44,941 bases of DNA from an uncultured Clostridia bacterium (GCA_910583755.1 CAJTZO010000022.1:1-44941), one strand, 5' to 3'. Counted from the stretch's first letter, positions 1 to 8,064 are shown. Notes: generated from the sequence alone by a model not told the origin. Translations and numbers: made by a program.

Positions 1-86
1 GATAAACTACTGTTTTCTTTTTTATCATTGGTAGAGCTTGCAGTAGTTTTTATTAAAATACCAAAATTTCCCTCAATTGTTTAGGT

Positions 87-722
87 TTACCCTCTAGAAT
101 AAATAAGAGGTAACGCTGTAAATGGATAGTCACAATACTGATATAAATTATTTTTTAAACTATTATGTATCTTTTTTATTTCTGTTTTTATTGGCTGAAT
201 ATGAGAACTGTCTTGTATATTCCAAACAATCATTTTATCTTCAGAAGCATTTAATCTTACAAAAATATCCTCTATATCTCTTATATTTTCTACAGAATAG
301 CTTTCTACACTATCTCCCCAAAGAAAAAGTATATCATTCAACAAATTTTTGTAGTATTGTAAAGTATCTGCTTCTTTTGTAGTTATATGTAAAATAACAT
401 TAGGTTTTAAATAGATATTTAATAGTGATACTAAATTAGATAATAAACAATAAGAAAAAACAGAGTAAATAAACTCTTTATCATAATATCGAAAGCATTT
501 TAAATCCTTTACTTCTTTTTTCTTAAGAGTCCTTTTTTCTTTTATTGCACAATAATTATCATCATTATATTCTTCTTCATCTTCAAAATAATAATCATCA
601 TTTTTATTATGATTTTTTAATTTTTTCTTTTCTTCCTTTTCCTTTTTTTCCCTTTCTTTTTTCTCTCTTCTATATCTTTCATCTTCTTCTTTAATTTCTT
701 TCAAAGTCTTCATTCTTTGCAT
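87..722 (-). CDS. Hypothetical protein with charged N-terminus
   Basis: The 211-residue protein is not recognised. Residues 1-70 are almost entirely Lys, Glu, Arg, Asp and Asn, probably a helical or disordered basic/acidic tail. Residues 75-211 look like a compact alpha/beta domain with a hydrophobic stretch near residues 88-105. There is no signal peptide and no catalytic motif I can name. The ATG at 722 follows an AAAGGGG ribosome-binding site by about ten bases, and a good sigma-A promoter lies upstream. It reads away from the initiator tRNA. The odd composition and the location beside a tRNA would fit an accessory gene, but no integrase is visible. Function unknown; confidence is in the gene, not in a role. 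Confidence 0.6.
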   Translation of the reverse strand: MQRMKTLKEIKEEDERYRREKKEREKKEKEEKKKLKNHNKNDDYYFEDEEEYNDDNYCAIKEKRTLKKKEVKDLKCFRYYDKEFIYSVFSYCLLSNLVSLLNIYLKPNVILHITTKEADTLQYYKNLLNDILFLWGDSVESYSVENIRDIEDIFVRLNASEDKMIVWNIQDSSHIQPIKTEIKKIHNSLKNNLYQYCDYPFTALPLIYSRG

Positions 723-745
723 AAAAAATATCCCCTTTTTTCATT

Positions 746-775
746 ATTATATCATAGCAAAAGACTCATTTACAA
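746..775 (-). promoter_or_regulatory. Sigma-A promoter of the charged hypothetical gene
   Basis: On the minus strand, TTGTAA (770-775) and TATAAT (746-751) are separated by 18 bp. The transcript would start about 15 bases before the AAAGGGG ribosome-binding site of the gene ending at 87. Confidence 0.65.
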
Positions 776-779
776 TAGG

Positions 780-798
780 TTGGGGTACAGTTGGGGTA
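780..798 (-). repeat. Tandem TACCCCAAC direct repeat upstream of a promoter
   Basis: Two copies of TACCCCAAC (minus strand) are spaced 11 bp start to start, about one helical turn. They end only a few bases upstream of the -35 box at 770-775. The position and phasing suggest an activator or repressor site, or an arm-type recombination site. This is inference from spacing alone. Confidence 0.5.
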
Positions 799-834
799 GA
801 AACCACCAAAAAAAGAAATTTTACAAAAAAAGAA

Positions 835-864
835 AAGCCCTAGAACCATTGAATTCTAAGACTT
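835..864 (-). terminator. Intrinsic terminator of the initiator tRNA
   Basis: An 11-bp stem (835-845 with 854-864, including two G-U pairs) with an 8-base loop is followed on the minus strand by a T-rich run. It lies 9 bases beyond the tRNA 3' end. Confidence 0.8.
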
Positions 865-872
865 TTTTAAAA

Positions 873-946
<74 letters not shown>

Positions 947-976
947 TCAAGACAAAATCAAATTAATTTATTATTT

Positions 977-1005
977 AGTATACACCTTTATTTTCCATTT
1001 GTCAA
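977..1005 (-). promoter_or_regulatory. Strong sigma-A promoter of tRNA-fMet
   Basis: TTGACA (1000-1005) and TATACT (977-982) are separated by 17 bp on the minus strand, about 30 bp upstream of the mature tRNA 5' end. The -35 is a perfect consensus, as expected for a stable-RNA gene. Confidence 0.85.
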
Positions 1006-1032
1006 ATAAGAAAGCAAATAAATTTTTTATAG

Positions 1033-1064
1033 AAAAAGATAGGCAATCCATCACCTATCTTTTT
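1033..1064 (-). terminator. Terminator of the small secreted His/Cys-rich gene
   Basis: A perfect 11-bp stem (1033-1043 with 1054-1064) with a 10-base loop lies 15 bases past the stop codon. A- and T-runs at the two ends could make it act in both directions. Confidence 0.75.
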
Positions 1065-1078
1065 ACCTTTATTCTTCA

Positions 1079-1348
1079 TTAACGACAGCAACCATGATGT
1101 CCACCATAATTTGTTGTTGTAACACAAGAACCATCACAATATCCACTGCTATGGTTATAACCACAATAAGTTACACCATCATGGGTATGACGTCCTACTT
1201 CAGTACAACTTTCTATTGTACAAACTGCTGGACAACTTGTATACGCTTGTGCTCTTCCGTGATGTCCGTGTGCAAAAGCTGGGATTACAAAACAAGCAGA
1301 TGATAATACAGCAGCTGCTCCTATTACCAGCAATTTTTGAATGCGCAT
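1079..1348 (-). CDS. Small exported His/Cys-rich protein
   Basis: This 89-residue protein has a clear Sec signal peptide: MRIQK, a hydrophobic core, then ending near PAFA-HGHHG at residue 26. The mature part of about 63 residues has seven cysteines and many histidines (HGHHG, GRHTHDG, YGGHHGCC), a composition suited to binding metal or forming disulfides outside the cell. No enzyme motif is seen. The start has an AAAGGAGG site and a good promoter upstream, and a terminator follows, so it is a stand-alone gene. Metal binding is inferred from composition only; an envelope or sporulation role is equally possible. Confidence 0.8.
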   Translation of the reverse strand: MRIQKLLVIGAAAVLSSACFVIPAFAHGHHGRAQAYTSCPAVCTIESCTEVGRHTHDGVTYCGYNHSSGYCDGSCVTTTNYGGHHGCCR

Positions 1349-1394
1349 AATAAAATCCTCCTTTCTTTGTAAAATAATTTTTACTGCTATATTT

Positions 1395-1422
1395 ATTATA
1401 CCTCATTTTGTATATAATGCAA
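1395..1422 (-). promoter_or_regulatory. Promoter of the small His/Cys-rich gene
   Basis: TTGCAT (1417-1422) and TATAAT (1395-1400) are separated by 16 bp on the minus strand, about 45 bp before the start codon. Confidence 0.65.
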
Positions 1423-1460
1423 TACTGAAATCCATTAATATTTAATTAACATTCACAACT

Positions 1461-2606
1461 TCATTCCCCAAATAAAGTTTGAGCTTGTTTCATATTTTCT
1501 ATAACAGCAACACCAAAAGGACATCTTTTTTCACAAGAACCACAAGTAATACAATCTCCTGCCTTTGCCCCAAGTGCCATATAATGTTGATAAACTGTTT
1601 CAGGAATTTCTCCCTGCGCTTTTGCTAGATTCAAAAATTTTGTTACAGATGCCACATCAATTCCTTTTGGACAAGGAGCACAATGTCCACAATACATACA
1701 ATGTCCTTGCCAACTAATTTTATCAAAAGTAGCGAAAACAGCAGCATAATCCTTTTCTTGTTCCTTTGCAGATTCATAGTACAAGGATTTTTTTAAGTCT
1801 TCCATAGAACGCACACCAGAAAAAACGGTTGCTACTGCTGGACGTGTTAAAGCATAATGGATACATTGACTTGGTGTCATTGCCTTTCCTGCTGGAGAAT
1901 GTTCTGAAAGTAAATCTCCTCCACCAAAGACCTTCATTACTGTAATCCCTACTCCTAAACGCTGACAAGTTTCATACAATTTTTCTCTTTCGGGGTCCAA
2001 GTTAAACAAAGGTTTTTGATAGCTAGATTCTGCCCATAAAGTTTCCACATCTTCACCACCGGGCAACAGATCATAACAAGGATTGACACTAAACATTAAT
2101 ACTTCAATCAAACCACTATTGACTGCTTCTAAGGCAACAATGGGATTATGGCTACTCATACCAATATGTTTTATTTTGCCTTGTTTTTTTAATGTTAAGG
2201 CATATTCCATAATTTCTCCCTCTGCAATTTGTTTCCATGTTTTGAGAGAATCTACATAATGTATCATACCAATATCAATATAATCTGTATTCAGATTTTC
2301 TAACATTGTTTCAAAAGCGATTTTGACCTCTTTTATATCTCGTGTTGCTTTATATTGTCCATTTTGCCATATGGTACACAAATGTCCCTGCAAAATAAAT
2401 TTTTCTCTTTGATGATGGATAATAGCTCCTACATGTTTATGTAATGTAGGATTTGGACTATACATATCCATACAATTTACGCCTTGCTCCAAAGCAAATG
2501 CAAACATTTCTTTTACAAACTTCTCCTCTTTTTCTAAAAAACCCTCACAGCCTAAACCAATTTCACTCACTTCTAAACCTGTCTTACCAAGTTTACGATA
2601 ATTCAC
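1461..2606 (-). CDS. Aldo/keto reductase with C-terminal ferredoxin-like domain
   Basis: A 381-residue protein. Residues 1-290 form an aldo/keto reductase TIM barrel: MNYRKLGKTGLEVSEIGLG at the start, catalytic-type Asp and Tyr in CMDMYSPNP, and a later GMSSHNP strand. Residues 305-375 hold two cysteine clusters (CMYCGHCAPCPKG and CITCGSCEKRCPFG) of the 4Fe-4S ferredoxin pattern. Such proteins are predicted cytoplasmic NAD(P)H- or ferredoxin-linked oxidoreductases; the substrate is unknown. Its GTG start overlaps the TGA of the upstream acetyltransferase (GTGA), so the two are translationally coupled, and AGGAGG lies ahead. It is the last gene of the MerR-type operon. Confidence 0.9.
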   Translation of the reverse strand: MNYRKLGKTGLEVSEIGLGCEGFLEKEEKFVKEMFAFALEQGVNCMDMYSPNPTLHKHVGAIIHHQREKFILQGHLCTIWQNGQYKATRDIKEVKIAFETMLENLNTDYIDIGMIHYVDSLKTWKQIAEGEIMEYALTLKKQGKIKHIGMSSHNPIVALEAVNSGLIEVLMFSVNPCYDLLPGGEDVETLWAESSYQKPLFNLDPEREKLYETCQRLGVGITVMKVFGGGDLLSEHSPAGKAMTPSQCIHYALTRPAVATVFSGVRSMEDLKKSLYYESAKEQEKDYAAVFATFDKISWQGHCMYCGHCAPCPKGIDVASVTKFLNLAKAQGEIPETVYQHYMALGAKAGDCITCGSCEKRCPFGVAVIENMKQAQTLFGE

Positions 2607-3250
2607 AAAAATTCCTCCTGTTTAAGTAATGCGATATCACTACATTGTACTGCTTTTATATTTCTTGCAATTTTTTGTTTGTCCCAATCCCACCATTTTA
2701 TATTTAGTAATTCAAAAATTACATTATCTGCATAACGTTTCCGTATCACTTTTGCAGGCACACCACCTACAATACTATAAGGGGGTACATCTTTTGTAAC
2801 GACTGCACGTGTTCCAATAATTGCACCATCTCTTATTGTAACACCAGCCAATATCACCGCTTCATAACCAATCCAAACATCATTACCAATAACAATATCT
2901 CCCTTATTATCCCAAGAATCAGTAACATGTTCCTGTTCTAATCCCCATTCCTCATAAAAAAGAGGAAAAGGATAGGTTGATAAAGAATGTAAGGTATGGT
3001 TTGCACTATTAAACAAAAAATGAGCACCACAAGCAATCGAGCAAAACTTTCCAATGATTAATTTATCATGATTGATAGAATAGTGATACAACACATTATT
3101 TTTTTCAAATAAGGTAGGGTCATTTACAAAGTCATAATACATTGTATATTCCCCAACCATAATATTAGGATTTGTAATCACATTTTTTAAATAAATTGTT
3201 TGTTTATCCCCTGTGCGAGGATATCTTTTATCTGGAATCGCCATATTCAT
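2603..3250 (-). CDS. Vat/CatB-type xenobiotic O-acetyltransferase
   Basis: A 215-residue hexapeptide-repeat transferase of the XAT class, the family of streptogramin (Vat) and chloramphenicol (CatB) acetyltransferases that move acetyl from acetyl-CoA to a hydroxyl. Visible features are the Vat/CatB core (GKFCSIACGAHFLFNSANH followed by HSLSTYPF), whose His is the expected general base, then left-handed beta-helix hexads (IVIGNDVWIGYEAVILAGVTI) and the C-terminal GGVPAKVIRKRY. Length matches the family (about 210). The real substrate cannot be read from sequence, and many homologues are not resistance determinants. Operon-linked to redox enzymes and overlapping the downstream reductase. Confidence 0.85.
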   Translation of the reverse strand: MNMAIPDKRYPRTGDKQTIYLKNVITNPNIMVGEYTMYYDFVNDPTLFEKNNVLYHYSINHDKLIIGKFCSIACGAHFLFNSANHTLHSLSTYPFPLFYEEWGLEQEHVTDSWDNKGDIVIGNDVWIGYEAVILAGVTIRDGAIIGTRAVVTKDVPPYSIVGGVPAKVIRKRYADNVIFELLNIKWWDWDKQKIARNIKAVQCSDIALLKQEEFL

Positions 3251-3324
3251 TCTCCTTTATAATTATTTTAAAAAACGATTCCAGATACTACAATGCAACG
3301 TTTCACCTTATCACCTCTTAGCCA

Positions 3325-3942
3325 TTATCGAATAAAATTTGTTCCAATTCTGTTCTCTTTTTCCGGCAAACCATATGTTTCTTTTCCAAGTGCAATACTC
3401 TTTATTAAAAATGACATATTTTCTGCTAACACACGCATGGTTTGTAATCCTTCTTTATCTTGCGCTGCTTCTTGTGCACTATTACCATGCACACTATTCC
3501 AGTATTGACTTGATACAACAGGGATACCAGAAATGGTGAAATATTTATTTAATTCATCAAATGTAGCAGATAAACCGCCTCTCCTAGCTGTTACAACACT
3601 TGCCCCTACCTTCATTGTTTTATCAAAATGGGTACTATAAAAAAGTCTATCTAAAAATGCAATCAAAGTAGCATTAGCAGAAGCATAATAAACAGGGCTA
3701 GAAACAACAATACCATCTGCTATTTCAAATTTTGGTGCTACTTCATTTACAATATCATCTATAGTACATTTGCCATGTGACATGCAATATCCGCAAGCCA
3801 TACATCCTCTCACAGCTTCCTTACCTACTTGTACAATTTCTGTAGAAATACCATTTTTTTGAAAAACTTTTTCCATTTCGCACAAAGCAGTAAAACCAGC
3901 CCCTTTGGTATGAGGGCTACCATTTATCAATAATATCTTCAT
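3325..3942 (-). CDS. Flavodoxin-fold reductase of the iron-sulfur flavoprotein type
   Basis: A 205-residue NADPH-dependent FMN reductase-fold protein. The N-terminus MKILLINGSPHTKGAG is the phosphate-binding loop for FMN, and SSPVYYASANATLIAFLDRLF is the second flavin-contact region. Between them lies CMACGYCMSHGKC, a CX2CX2CX5C motif as in archaeal and clostridial iron-sulfur flavoproteins, where it binds a 4Fe-4S cluster next to FMN. It probably transfers electrons between Fe-S donors and flavin or quinone acceptors. It lies 11 bp downstream of the first aldo/keto reductase, so the two are cotranscribed. Confidence 0.85.
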   Translation of the reverse strand: MKILLINGSPHTKGAGFTALCEMEKVFQKNGISTEIVQVGKEAVRGCMACGYCMSHGKCTIDDIVNEVAPKFEIADGIVVSSPVYYASANATLIAFLDRLFYSTHFDKTMKVGASVVTARRGGLSATFDELNKYFTISGIPVVSSQYWNSVHGNSAQEAAQDKEGLQTMRVLAENMSFLIKSIALGKETYGLPEKENRIGTNFIR

Positions 3943-3953
3943 AGTTTATCTCC

Positions 3954-5078
3954 TTATTTTAATTTTGCAGTGAAATCAGCCATTGCTTCTGCTATTTTAA
4001 TTTGCTGTGGACAAACAGCTTCACAACTTTTACAAGCAATACAAGCACTCGGTTGTTTTTCTTTTGGAATGGTTGCAATGACCATAGGTGCAATAAATCC
4101 GCCACCTGTGAAATTATATTCATTATAAAGCTCCAAAATTCTTGGAATATCTAATTGCTGAGGGCAATGACTAGTACAGTAATGACAAGCTGTACAAGGC
4201 AATTTTCCATTTAACATACCATCTGCAACCAATAATAAAGCTTCCATTTCTGTTTTATCTAGTGGTTTTTCGGTTTCAAAGGTTGCAATATTTTGTTTTA
4301 TTTGCTCTAAATTAGACATACCAGAAAGTATCATCGTTACTTCTGGAATACTTTGCAAAAACCGGAATGCCCATTCTGTTGCTTCTATATTTCTAAAGTC
4401 TTTTAATGGTTTTATTTCTTCTTCCGAAAGTTTGCAGAGTTTCCCACCTCTTAATGGTTCCATAACCCAAACAGGAATATGATATTCTTTTAAAAGCTCT
4501 ATTTTTGATTTTGCATCTTGGAAAGAGTAATCAATATAATTGAGCTGTATTTGACAAAATTCCATGTCCTTACCGTATTTTTCTAAAAAACGCTTCATAA
4601 CTTCATAACTGCCATGTGCAGAAAATCCTAAATGTTTGATGCTTCCTTTTTGTTTTTGCTCTATTAAATAAGTATGTATTTGATAAGTTTCATCTAAATA
4701 AGCATCAATATTCATTTCGCATACATTATGGAATAAGTAAAAATCAAAATAATCCGTCTGACATTTTTCAAGTTGTTTTTCAAATATTTCTTTTACTTTT
4801 CCCATATTAGAAAGGTCATAACCGGGAAATTTTGTAGCTAAATAATAACTCTCCCTAGGATATTTGTTTAAAACCTTTCCCATAACTTTCTCAGAATTTC
4901 TATTATGATAGCCCCATGCAGTGTCATAATAGTTGATTCCTTTTTCCATTGCATAAGCAACCATTTCTGCTGTTTTTGCTTCATCAATGTTCGCATCTGT
5001 TCCATCTACCAATGGTAAACGCATACAACCCATACCCAGTGCAGATAATTTTAAATCTTTAAAATTTTTATAAATCAT
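3954..5078 (-). CDS. Aldo/keto reductase with C-terminal 4Fe-4S domain
   Basis: A 374-residue protein and the first gene of the operon. The barrel begins MIYKNFKDLKLSALGMGCMRLP. It shows the AKR tetrad context: Asp and Tyr in YYDTAWGYH, Lys in ATKFPG and His in FHNV. Two ferredoxin-type Cys clusters follow near residues 295-365 (CTACHYCTSHCPQQ and CIACKSCEAVCPQQ). It resembles, but is clearly different from, the second reductase at the operon end; the Cys spacing and flanks differ, so they are paralogues rather than a recent duplication. The ATG has an AGGAGG site, and the MerR-type promoter is about 50 bp upstream. Confidence 0.9.
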   Translation of the reverse strand: MIYKNFKDLKLSALGMGCMRLPLVDGTDANIDEAKTAEMVAYAMEKGINYYDTAWGYHNRNSEKVMGKVLNKYPRESYYLATKFPGYDLSNMGKVKEIFEKQLEKCQTDYFDFYLFHNVCEMNIDAYLDETYQIHTYLIEQKQKGSIKHLGFSAHGSYEVMKRFLEKYGKDMEFCQIQLNYIDYSFQDAKSKIELLKEYHIPVWVMEPLRGGKLCKLSEEEIKPLKDFRNIEATEWAFRFLQSIPEVTMILSGMSNLEQIKQNIATFETEKPLDKTEMEALLLVADGMLNGKLPCTACHYCTSHCPQQLDIPRILELYNEYNFTGGGFIAPMVIATIPKEKQPSACIACKSCEAVCPQQIKIAEAMADFTAKLK

Positions 5079-5125
5079 TTAACCTTCCTCCTTTATCTGT
5101 TGTATTTCCTTTTATCTTATCCTAA

Positions 5126-5156
5126 ATTATACTCCTTAGAGTTTACTCTAAGTCAA
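5126..5156 (-). promoter_or_regulatory. MerR-type promoter with 19-bp spacer and perfect dyad
   Basis: On the minus strand, TTGACT (5151-5156) and TATAAT (5126-5131) are separated by 19 bp. The spacer holds the perfect inverted repeat CTTAGAGT-TT/AA-ACTCTAAG (5135-5152). A 19-20 bp spacer with a central dyad is the hallmark of promoters activated by MerR-family regulators through DNA distortion. The dyad is very like the CTTAGAGTNNACTCTAAG operators known for NmlR/AdhR-type aldehyde and redox sensors. No merR gene is in the window, so the regulator must lie elsewhere. Confidence 0.85.
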
Positions 5157-5182
5157 CGACTTTATCAAAAAATCTATCATTT

Positions 5183-5240
5183 TTTAAAAAACCTTGAGAA
5201 CTTTATCCTTTCACCGTAAGGGATAAAATTCTCAAGGTTT
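5183..5240 (-). terminator. Terminator downstream of the AIM24 gene
   Basis: A long hairpin: 5189-5200 pairs perfectly with 5229-5240, and an inner 7-bp stem pairs 5202-5208 with 5221-5227. A T-run follows on the minus strand. It begins 4 bases past the stop codon at 5245. The CCTTGAG/CTCAAGG stem recurs at other gene ends here. Confidence 0.85.
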
Positions 5241-5244
5241 CTTT

Positions 5245-5949
5245 TTAATCCATACTAACACGAATACCGCCTGTTCTTTCATTTGGCTGCACAATAACAG
5301 ATACCCTTTGATGTCCCCCCCATTCAAAGGTATAAGACTCTCCAGAAGATTGTCCTATCCATGTTTTCCAATTAACATCCATTTTAATATCTGGGTCACA
5401 AGGTCCATTTCCAACCCAACACACAACTGCATCTGGGTCAACAACCAAGGTATTCCCCGTATTAATATTACTCAATACAAGCGGGTTTCCATCTACTAAA
5501 ATAGCTACATAAGAATTTTGTCCTCGTCCTGTCAAAGTAGAAGTTACAAGCCCTTTTTGAGATAATACACCACTGCCAATAAAACGAATGTCATATTTAC
5601 ATTCTGAAGTAAAAGCAAGGATATTTTCAGATTCAATGGAAAGCACTTCTCCCGGTGCAAGCTGGTATACAACAACATGCTGTCCATGATTTGCGTAATA
5701 TGTAACGCTGTCACCACTTAATAGTACTTTTGTCAAGGCAATATTTTCCCCTGTTACACGGCGCTTAATTGAACCAAACAATGCTTGTCCAATATCCTGC
5801 TGTGGTCCAAGTAATAGCTTTTCAAATCTATAATTTTTATATCCATTGTTTTCTCCACCAATAAAAGCACCTGTTTTTACAATTAATTCATCCGTTCCTT
5901 TACAAGTTACTTTTAAGGTTAATTCATTTAATGTTTCAAATTTTAACAT
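5245..5949 (-). CDS. AIM24-family protein
   Basis: A 234-residue protein of the AIM24 (TIGR00266) family, an all-beta fold of repeated Gly-rich strands. Typical stretches are ETLNELTLKVTCKGTDELIVKTGAFIG at the start, a central GQHVVVYQLAPGEVLSIES, and WVGNGPCDPDIKMDVNWKTWIGQSSGESYTFEW near residues 178-210. The family's bacterial function is unsettled; the eukaryotic namesake acts in mitochondrial inner-membrane organisation. There are no membrane segments. It sits 25 bp behind a TerD-family gene and ends in a strong terminator, so the pair forms a unit that may share the upstream rlmD-type transcript. A stress-related role is inferred only from the TerD neighbour. Confidence 0.85.
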   Translation of the reverse strand: MLKFETLNELTLKVTCKGTDELIVKTGAFIGGENNGYKNYRFEKLLLGPQQDIGQALFGSIKRRVTGENIALTKVLLSGDSVTYYANHGQHVVVYQLAPGEVLSIESENILAFTSECKYDIRFIGSGVLSQKGLVTSTLTGRGQNSYVAILVDGNPLVLSNINTGNTLVVDPDAVVCWVGNGPCDPDIKMDVNWKTWIGQSSGESYTFEWGGHQRVSVIVQPNERTGGIRVSMD

Positions 5950-5974
5950 ACATTCCCCTTCTTTCTTTAATACA

Positions 5975-6688
5975 TTAAATTACTTCCACACCATACCACT
6001 GACATAGCCCTTCTAAATCCTTCGCAATCCCGTCTCCAATCGCATTAAATTTCCATTTTCCTTGATATAAATATAATTCCCCTATCATCATAGAAATAAC
6101 ATTATTATAATACTCTGTCATCATAAAACTTGCTATTTCATTTTCTTTTTCCATAATTCTGATATAAGCATCTTTCATCATTCCAAAATGTAATTTTTGT
6201 GTCAAAGCTTCATTAATCGTTAGCACAAATACAATTTTTTGCACGTTTGGATGAATTTTTCTAATATCAATTTTTATTTTTTGCCGGTCTATTGTTGCTT
6301 GTTCCCATGTAACACTTTTATCAGGACTTGTTGTTTGTCCATAAAATACAAACCAATCATCTCCTAATACCTTATCATTTTTTCCAAGCAAAAAAGCAGA
6401 CACATCAACATCACAACGGTTATCCATCGTATTCCAACCAAAACATGCCTCAATGATATTACTTGATAAAATAGGTATTTTTTGTCCTTTTTTGATACTA
6501 TGATATAATTTAGGTACTACTTGTTTTGTATCTATATTTTGCAAAATAGGAGTGGATGGCTTATTTTTTAAAAAATTGATAAATTGTATATTATTTTGAT
6601 TTTTTACGCTCTCAGGGTTTGCCACATTCATAGATAAAATAGAATTTTGATTGATAGCGCCTTTTGTTATCATATTGATGTTTAACAT
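5975..6688 (-). CDS. TerD-family stress protein with N-terminal extension
   Basis: A 237-residue protein. The TerD domain occupies about residues 68-237, with the family motifs CFGWNTMDNRCDVDVSAFLLG, DDWFVFYGQ and IRKIHPNVQKIVFVLTI. TerD proteins bind Ca2+ through conserved acidic residues, here DVDVSAF and the later Asp/Glu positions, and are linked to tellurite, phage and membrane stress responses. The first 67 residues, rich in Asn and Ile, are not part of a normal TerD (about 190 residues) and may be a linker or a docking segment. An AAGGAG site precedes the ATG. Only one TerD and no TerC, TerB or TerY are nearby. Confidence 0.85.
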   Translation of the reverse strand: MLNINMITKGAINQNSILSMNVANPESVKNQNNIQFINFLKNKPSTPILQNIDTKQVVPKLYHSIKKGQKIPILSSNIIEACFGWNTMDNRCDVDVSAFLLGKNDKVLGDDWFVFYGQTTSPDKSVTWEQATIDRQKIKIDIRKIHPNVQKIVFVLTINEALTQKLHFGMMKDAYIRIMEKENEIASFMMTEYYNNVISMMIGELYLYQGKWKFNAIGDGIAKDLEGLCQWYGVEVI

Positions 6689-6711
6689 TATGATTTCTCC
6701 TTATATTACAA

Positions 6712-8064
6712 TCATTTTTTCATACTTACTACCGTTTCTACATGGACTGTTCTTGGAAACTGATTCACCAATTTCACCCTTTTGACAGCATAGCCATTTT
6801 GTTGAAAAATTTGCAAATCTCTTGCCAAAGAAGTTGGTTTACAGGAAACATAAATGATTTCTGGTGCATCAAATGCAATCAGTTTATCAATCGCCTTTGG
6901 ATGGATTCCATCCCTTGGTGGGTCTACTATCATTAAATCTGGTTTTTCCTTTAATTCTTCTACCTTTTGAAGTACATCCCCTGCAAGAAAAGTACAATTT
7001 AATAATCCATTTCTTTGTGCATTTTCATTTGCTGCGGCAACAGCTTCTTCCACTAATTCAATTCCGATAACTTTTTTTGCTTTTTTCGCCATAATTTGTC
7101 CAATCGTGCCCGTTCCACAATATAAATCAAACACCAGTTTATTTTGTGTTTCTCCAGCAAAATCTTTTACAATATCATACAACACTTCTGCGCCTTTTGA
7201 ATTGGTTTGAAAAAAAGAAAATGCTGTTACTTTAAATTCCAAGTCAAACAACTTTTCTAACAAATAATCTCTACCATATCCTATATTTGTCTGGTCACTT
7301 TGTACAATATCTGCTAAACTATCATTTTTAGTATGTAAAATACCACAAATGCTTCCTTCTAAACTTAAATGCAACAATTCCTGCTGATATTCTTCTAAGG
7401 AAAAATTCACCTCGGATGTTGTTACCAAATTAATTAAAATTTCTCCAGTTGCTTCGCCCTTTCTAACGACTAAATGACGCAAAACACCATCATGACGTGC
7501 TTTATGATAAAAAGGAATTTCTCTTTTTTGAAAAAAGTTTAAGGTTGCTTCAATTATTTTTAAATAATCCTTATCTACAATATTGCAGTCCGTCAATGTA
7601 ACAACTTCATAATAACTTTGTCTTTTTCTCATTCCCAAAGCTAAGGGACCTTCCTTTTGTTCATCACCAAAAGAAAATTCACATTTATTACGGTAGCCTT
7701 TTTGTTTAGGAGAAGATACGATGCCTTCCCAACTTTCCACAACAATGCCAGCCTGTTCTAACAAAGATTTTACTTGTTTTTCTTTTAAGGCAATTTCTGC
7801 TTCTATTTTCATATTTTGATAAGTACAACCGCCACAAAGTGAAAAATGGGGACATTCTGATCGTTGTTCTACAGGAGATTTTTTTAATACTTCTTCCAGT
7901 TGTCCTTCTATGCCACTGCTTCTTTTTTTCTTTATACGTACCGCAACTTCTTGTTTTGGCAAAACATTTTTTACAATAACTTTATGTCCCTCTACATACC
8001 CCATTCCCTTATTCGGAAATGCTACTTCTTCTATGGTTAATATGATTCTATCATTTTTTTTCAT
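6712..8064 (-). CDS. rlmD: RlmD/RumA-family 23S rRNA (uracil-5-)-methyltransferase
   Basis: A SAM-dependent RNA m5U methyltransferase of 450 residues. An N-terminal TRAM RNA-binding domain (residues 1-60) is followed by a CX5CX2C cluster in CPHFSLCGGCTYQ. The catalytic domain has LVFDLYCGTGTIGQIMAKKAKKVIGIE for SAM binding, DPPRDGIHPKAI and the nucleophile region IYVSCKPTSLARDL. The ATG at 8064 was chosen because GGAGG lies 8 bases upstream; an in-frame TTG at 8079 overlaps that site and is not credible. Firmicute homologues (RlmCD type) can modify U747 and U1939, so the exact position is not certain. TerD and AIM24 genes follow on the same strand. Confidence 0.93.
   Translation of the reverse strand: MKKNDRIILTIEEVAFPNKGMGYVEGHKVIVKNVLPKQEVAVRIKKKRSSGIEGQLEEVLKKSPVEQRSECPHFSLCGGCTYQNMKIEAEIALKEKQVKSLLEQAGIVVESWEGIVSSPKQKGYRNKCEFSFGDEQKEGPLALGMRKRQSYYEVVTLTDCNIVDKDYLKIIEATLNFFQKREIPFYHKARHDGVLRHLVVRKGEATGEILINLVTTSEVNFSLEEYQQELLHLSLEGSICGILHTKNDSLADIVQSDQTNIGYGRDYLLEKLFDLEFKVTAFSFFQTNSKGAEVLYDIVKDFAGETQNKLVFDLYCGTGTIGQIMAKKAKKVIGIELVEEAVAAANENAQRNGLLNCTFLAGDVLQKVEELKEKPDLMIVDPPRDGIHPKAIDKLIAFDAPEIIYVSCKPTSLARDLQIFQQNGYAVKRVKLVNQFPRTVHVETVVSMKK

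Noticed and set aside
4..49. AAACTACTG/CAGTAGTTT inverted repeat at the left edge
   Set aside because: The loop is about 28 bases and no clear T-run or gene end is visible; it may belong to a gene outside the window.
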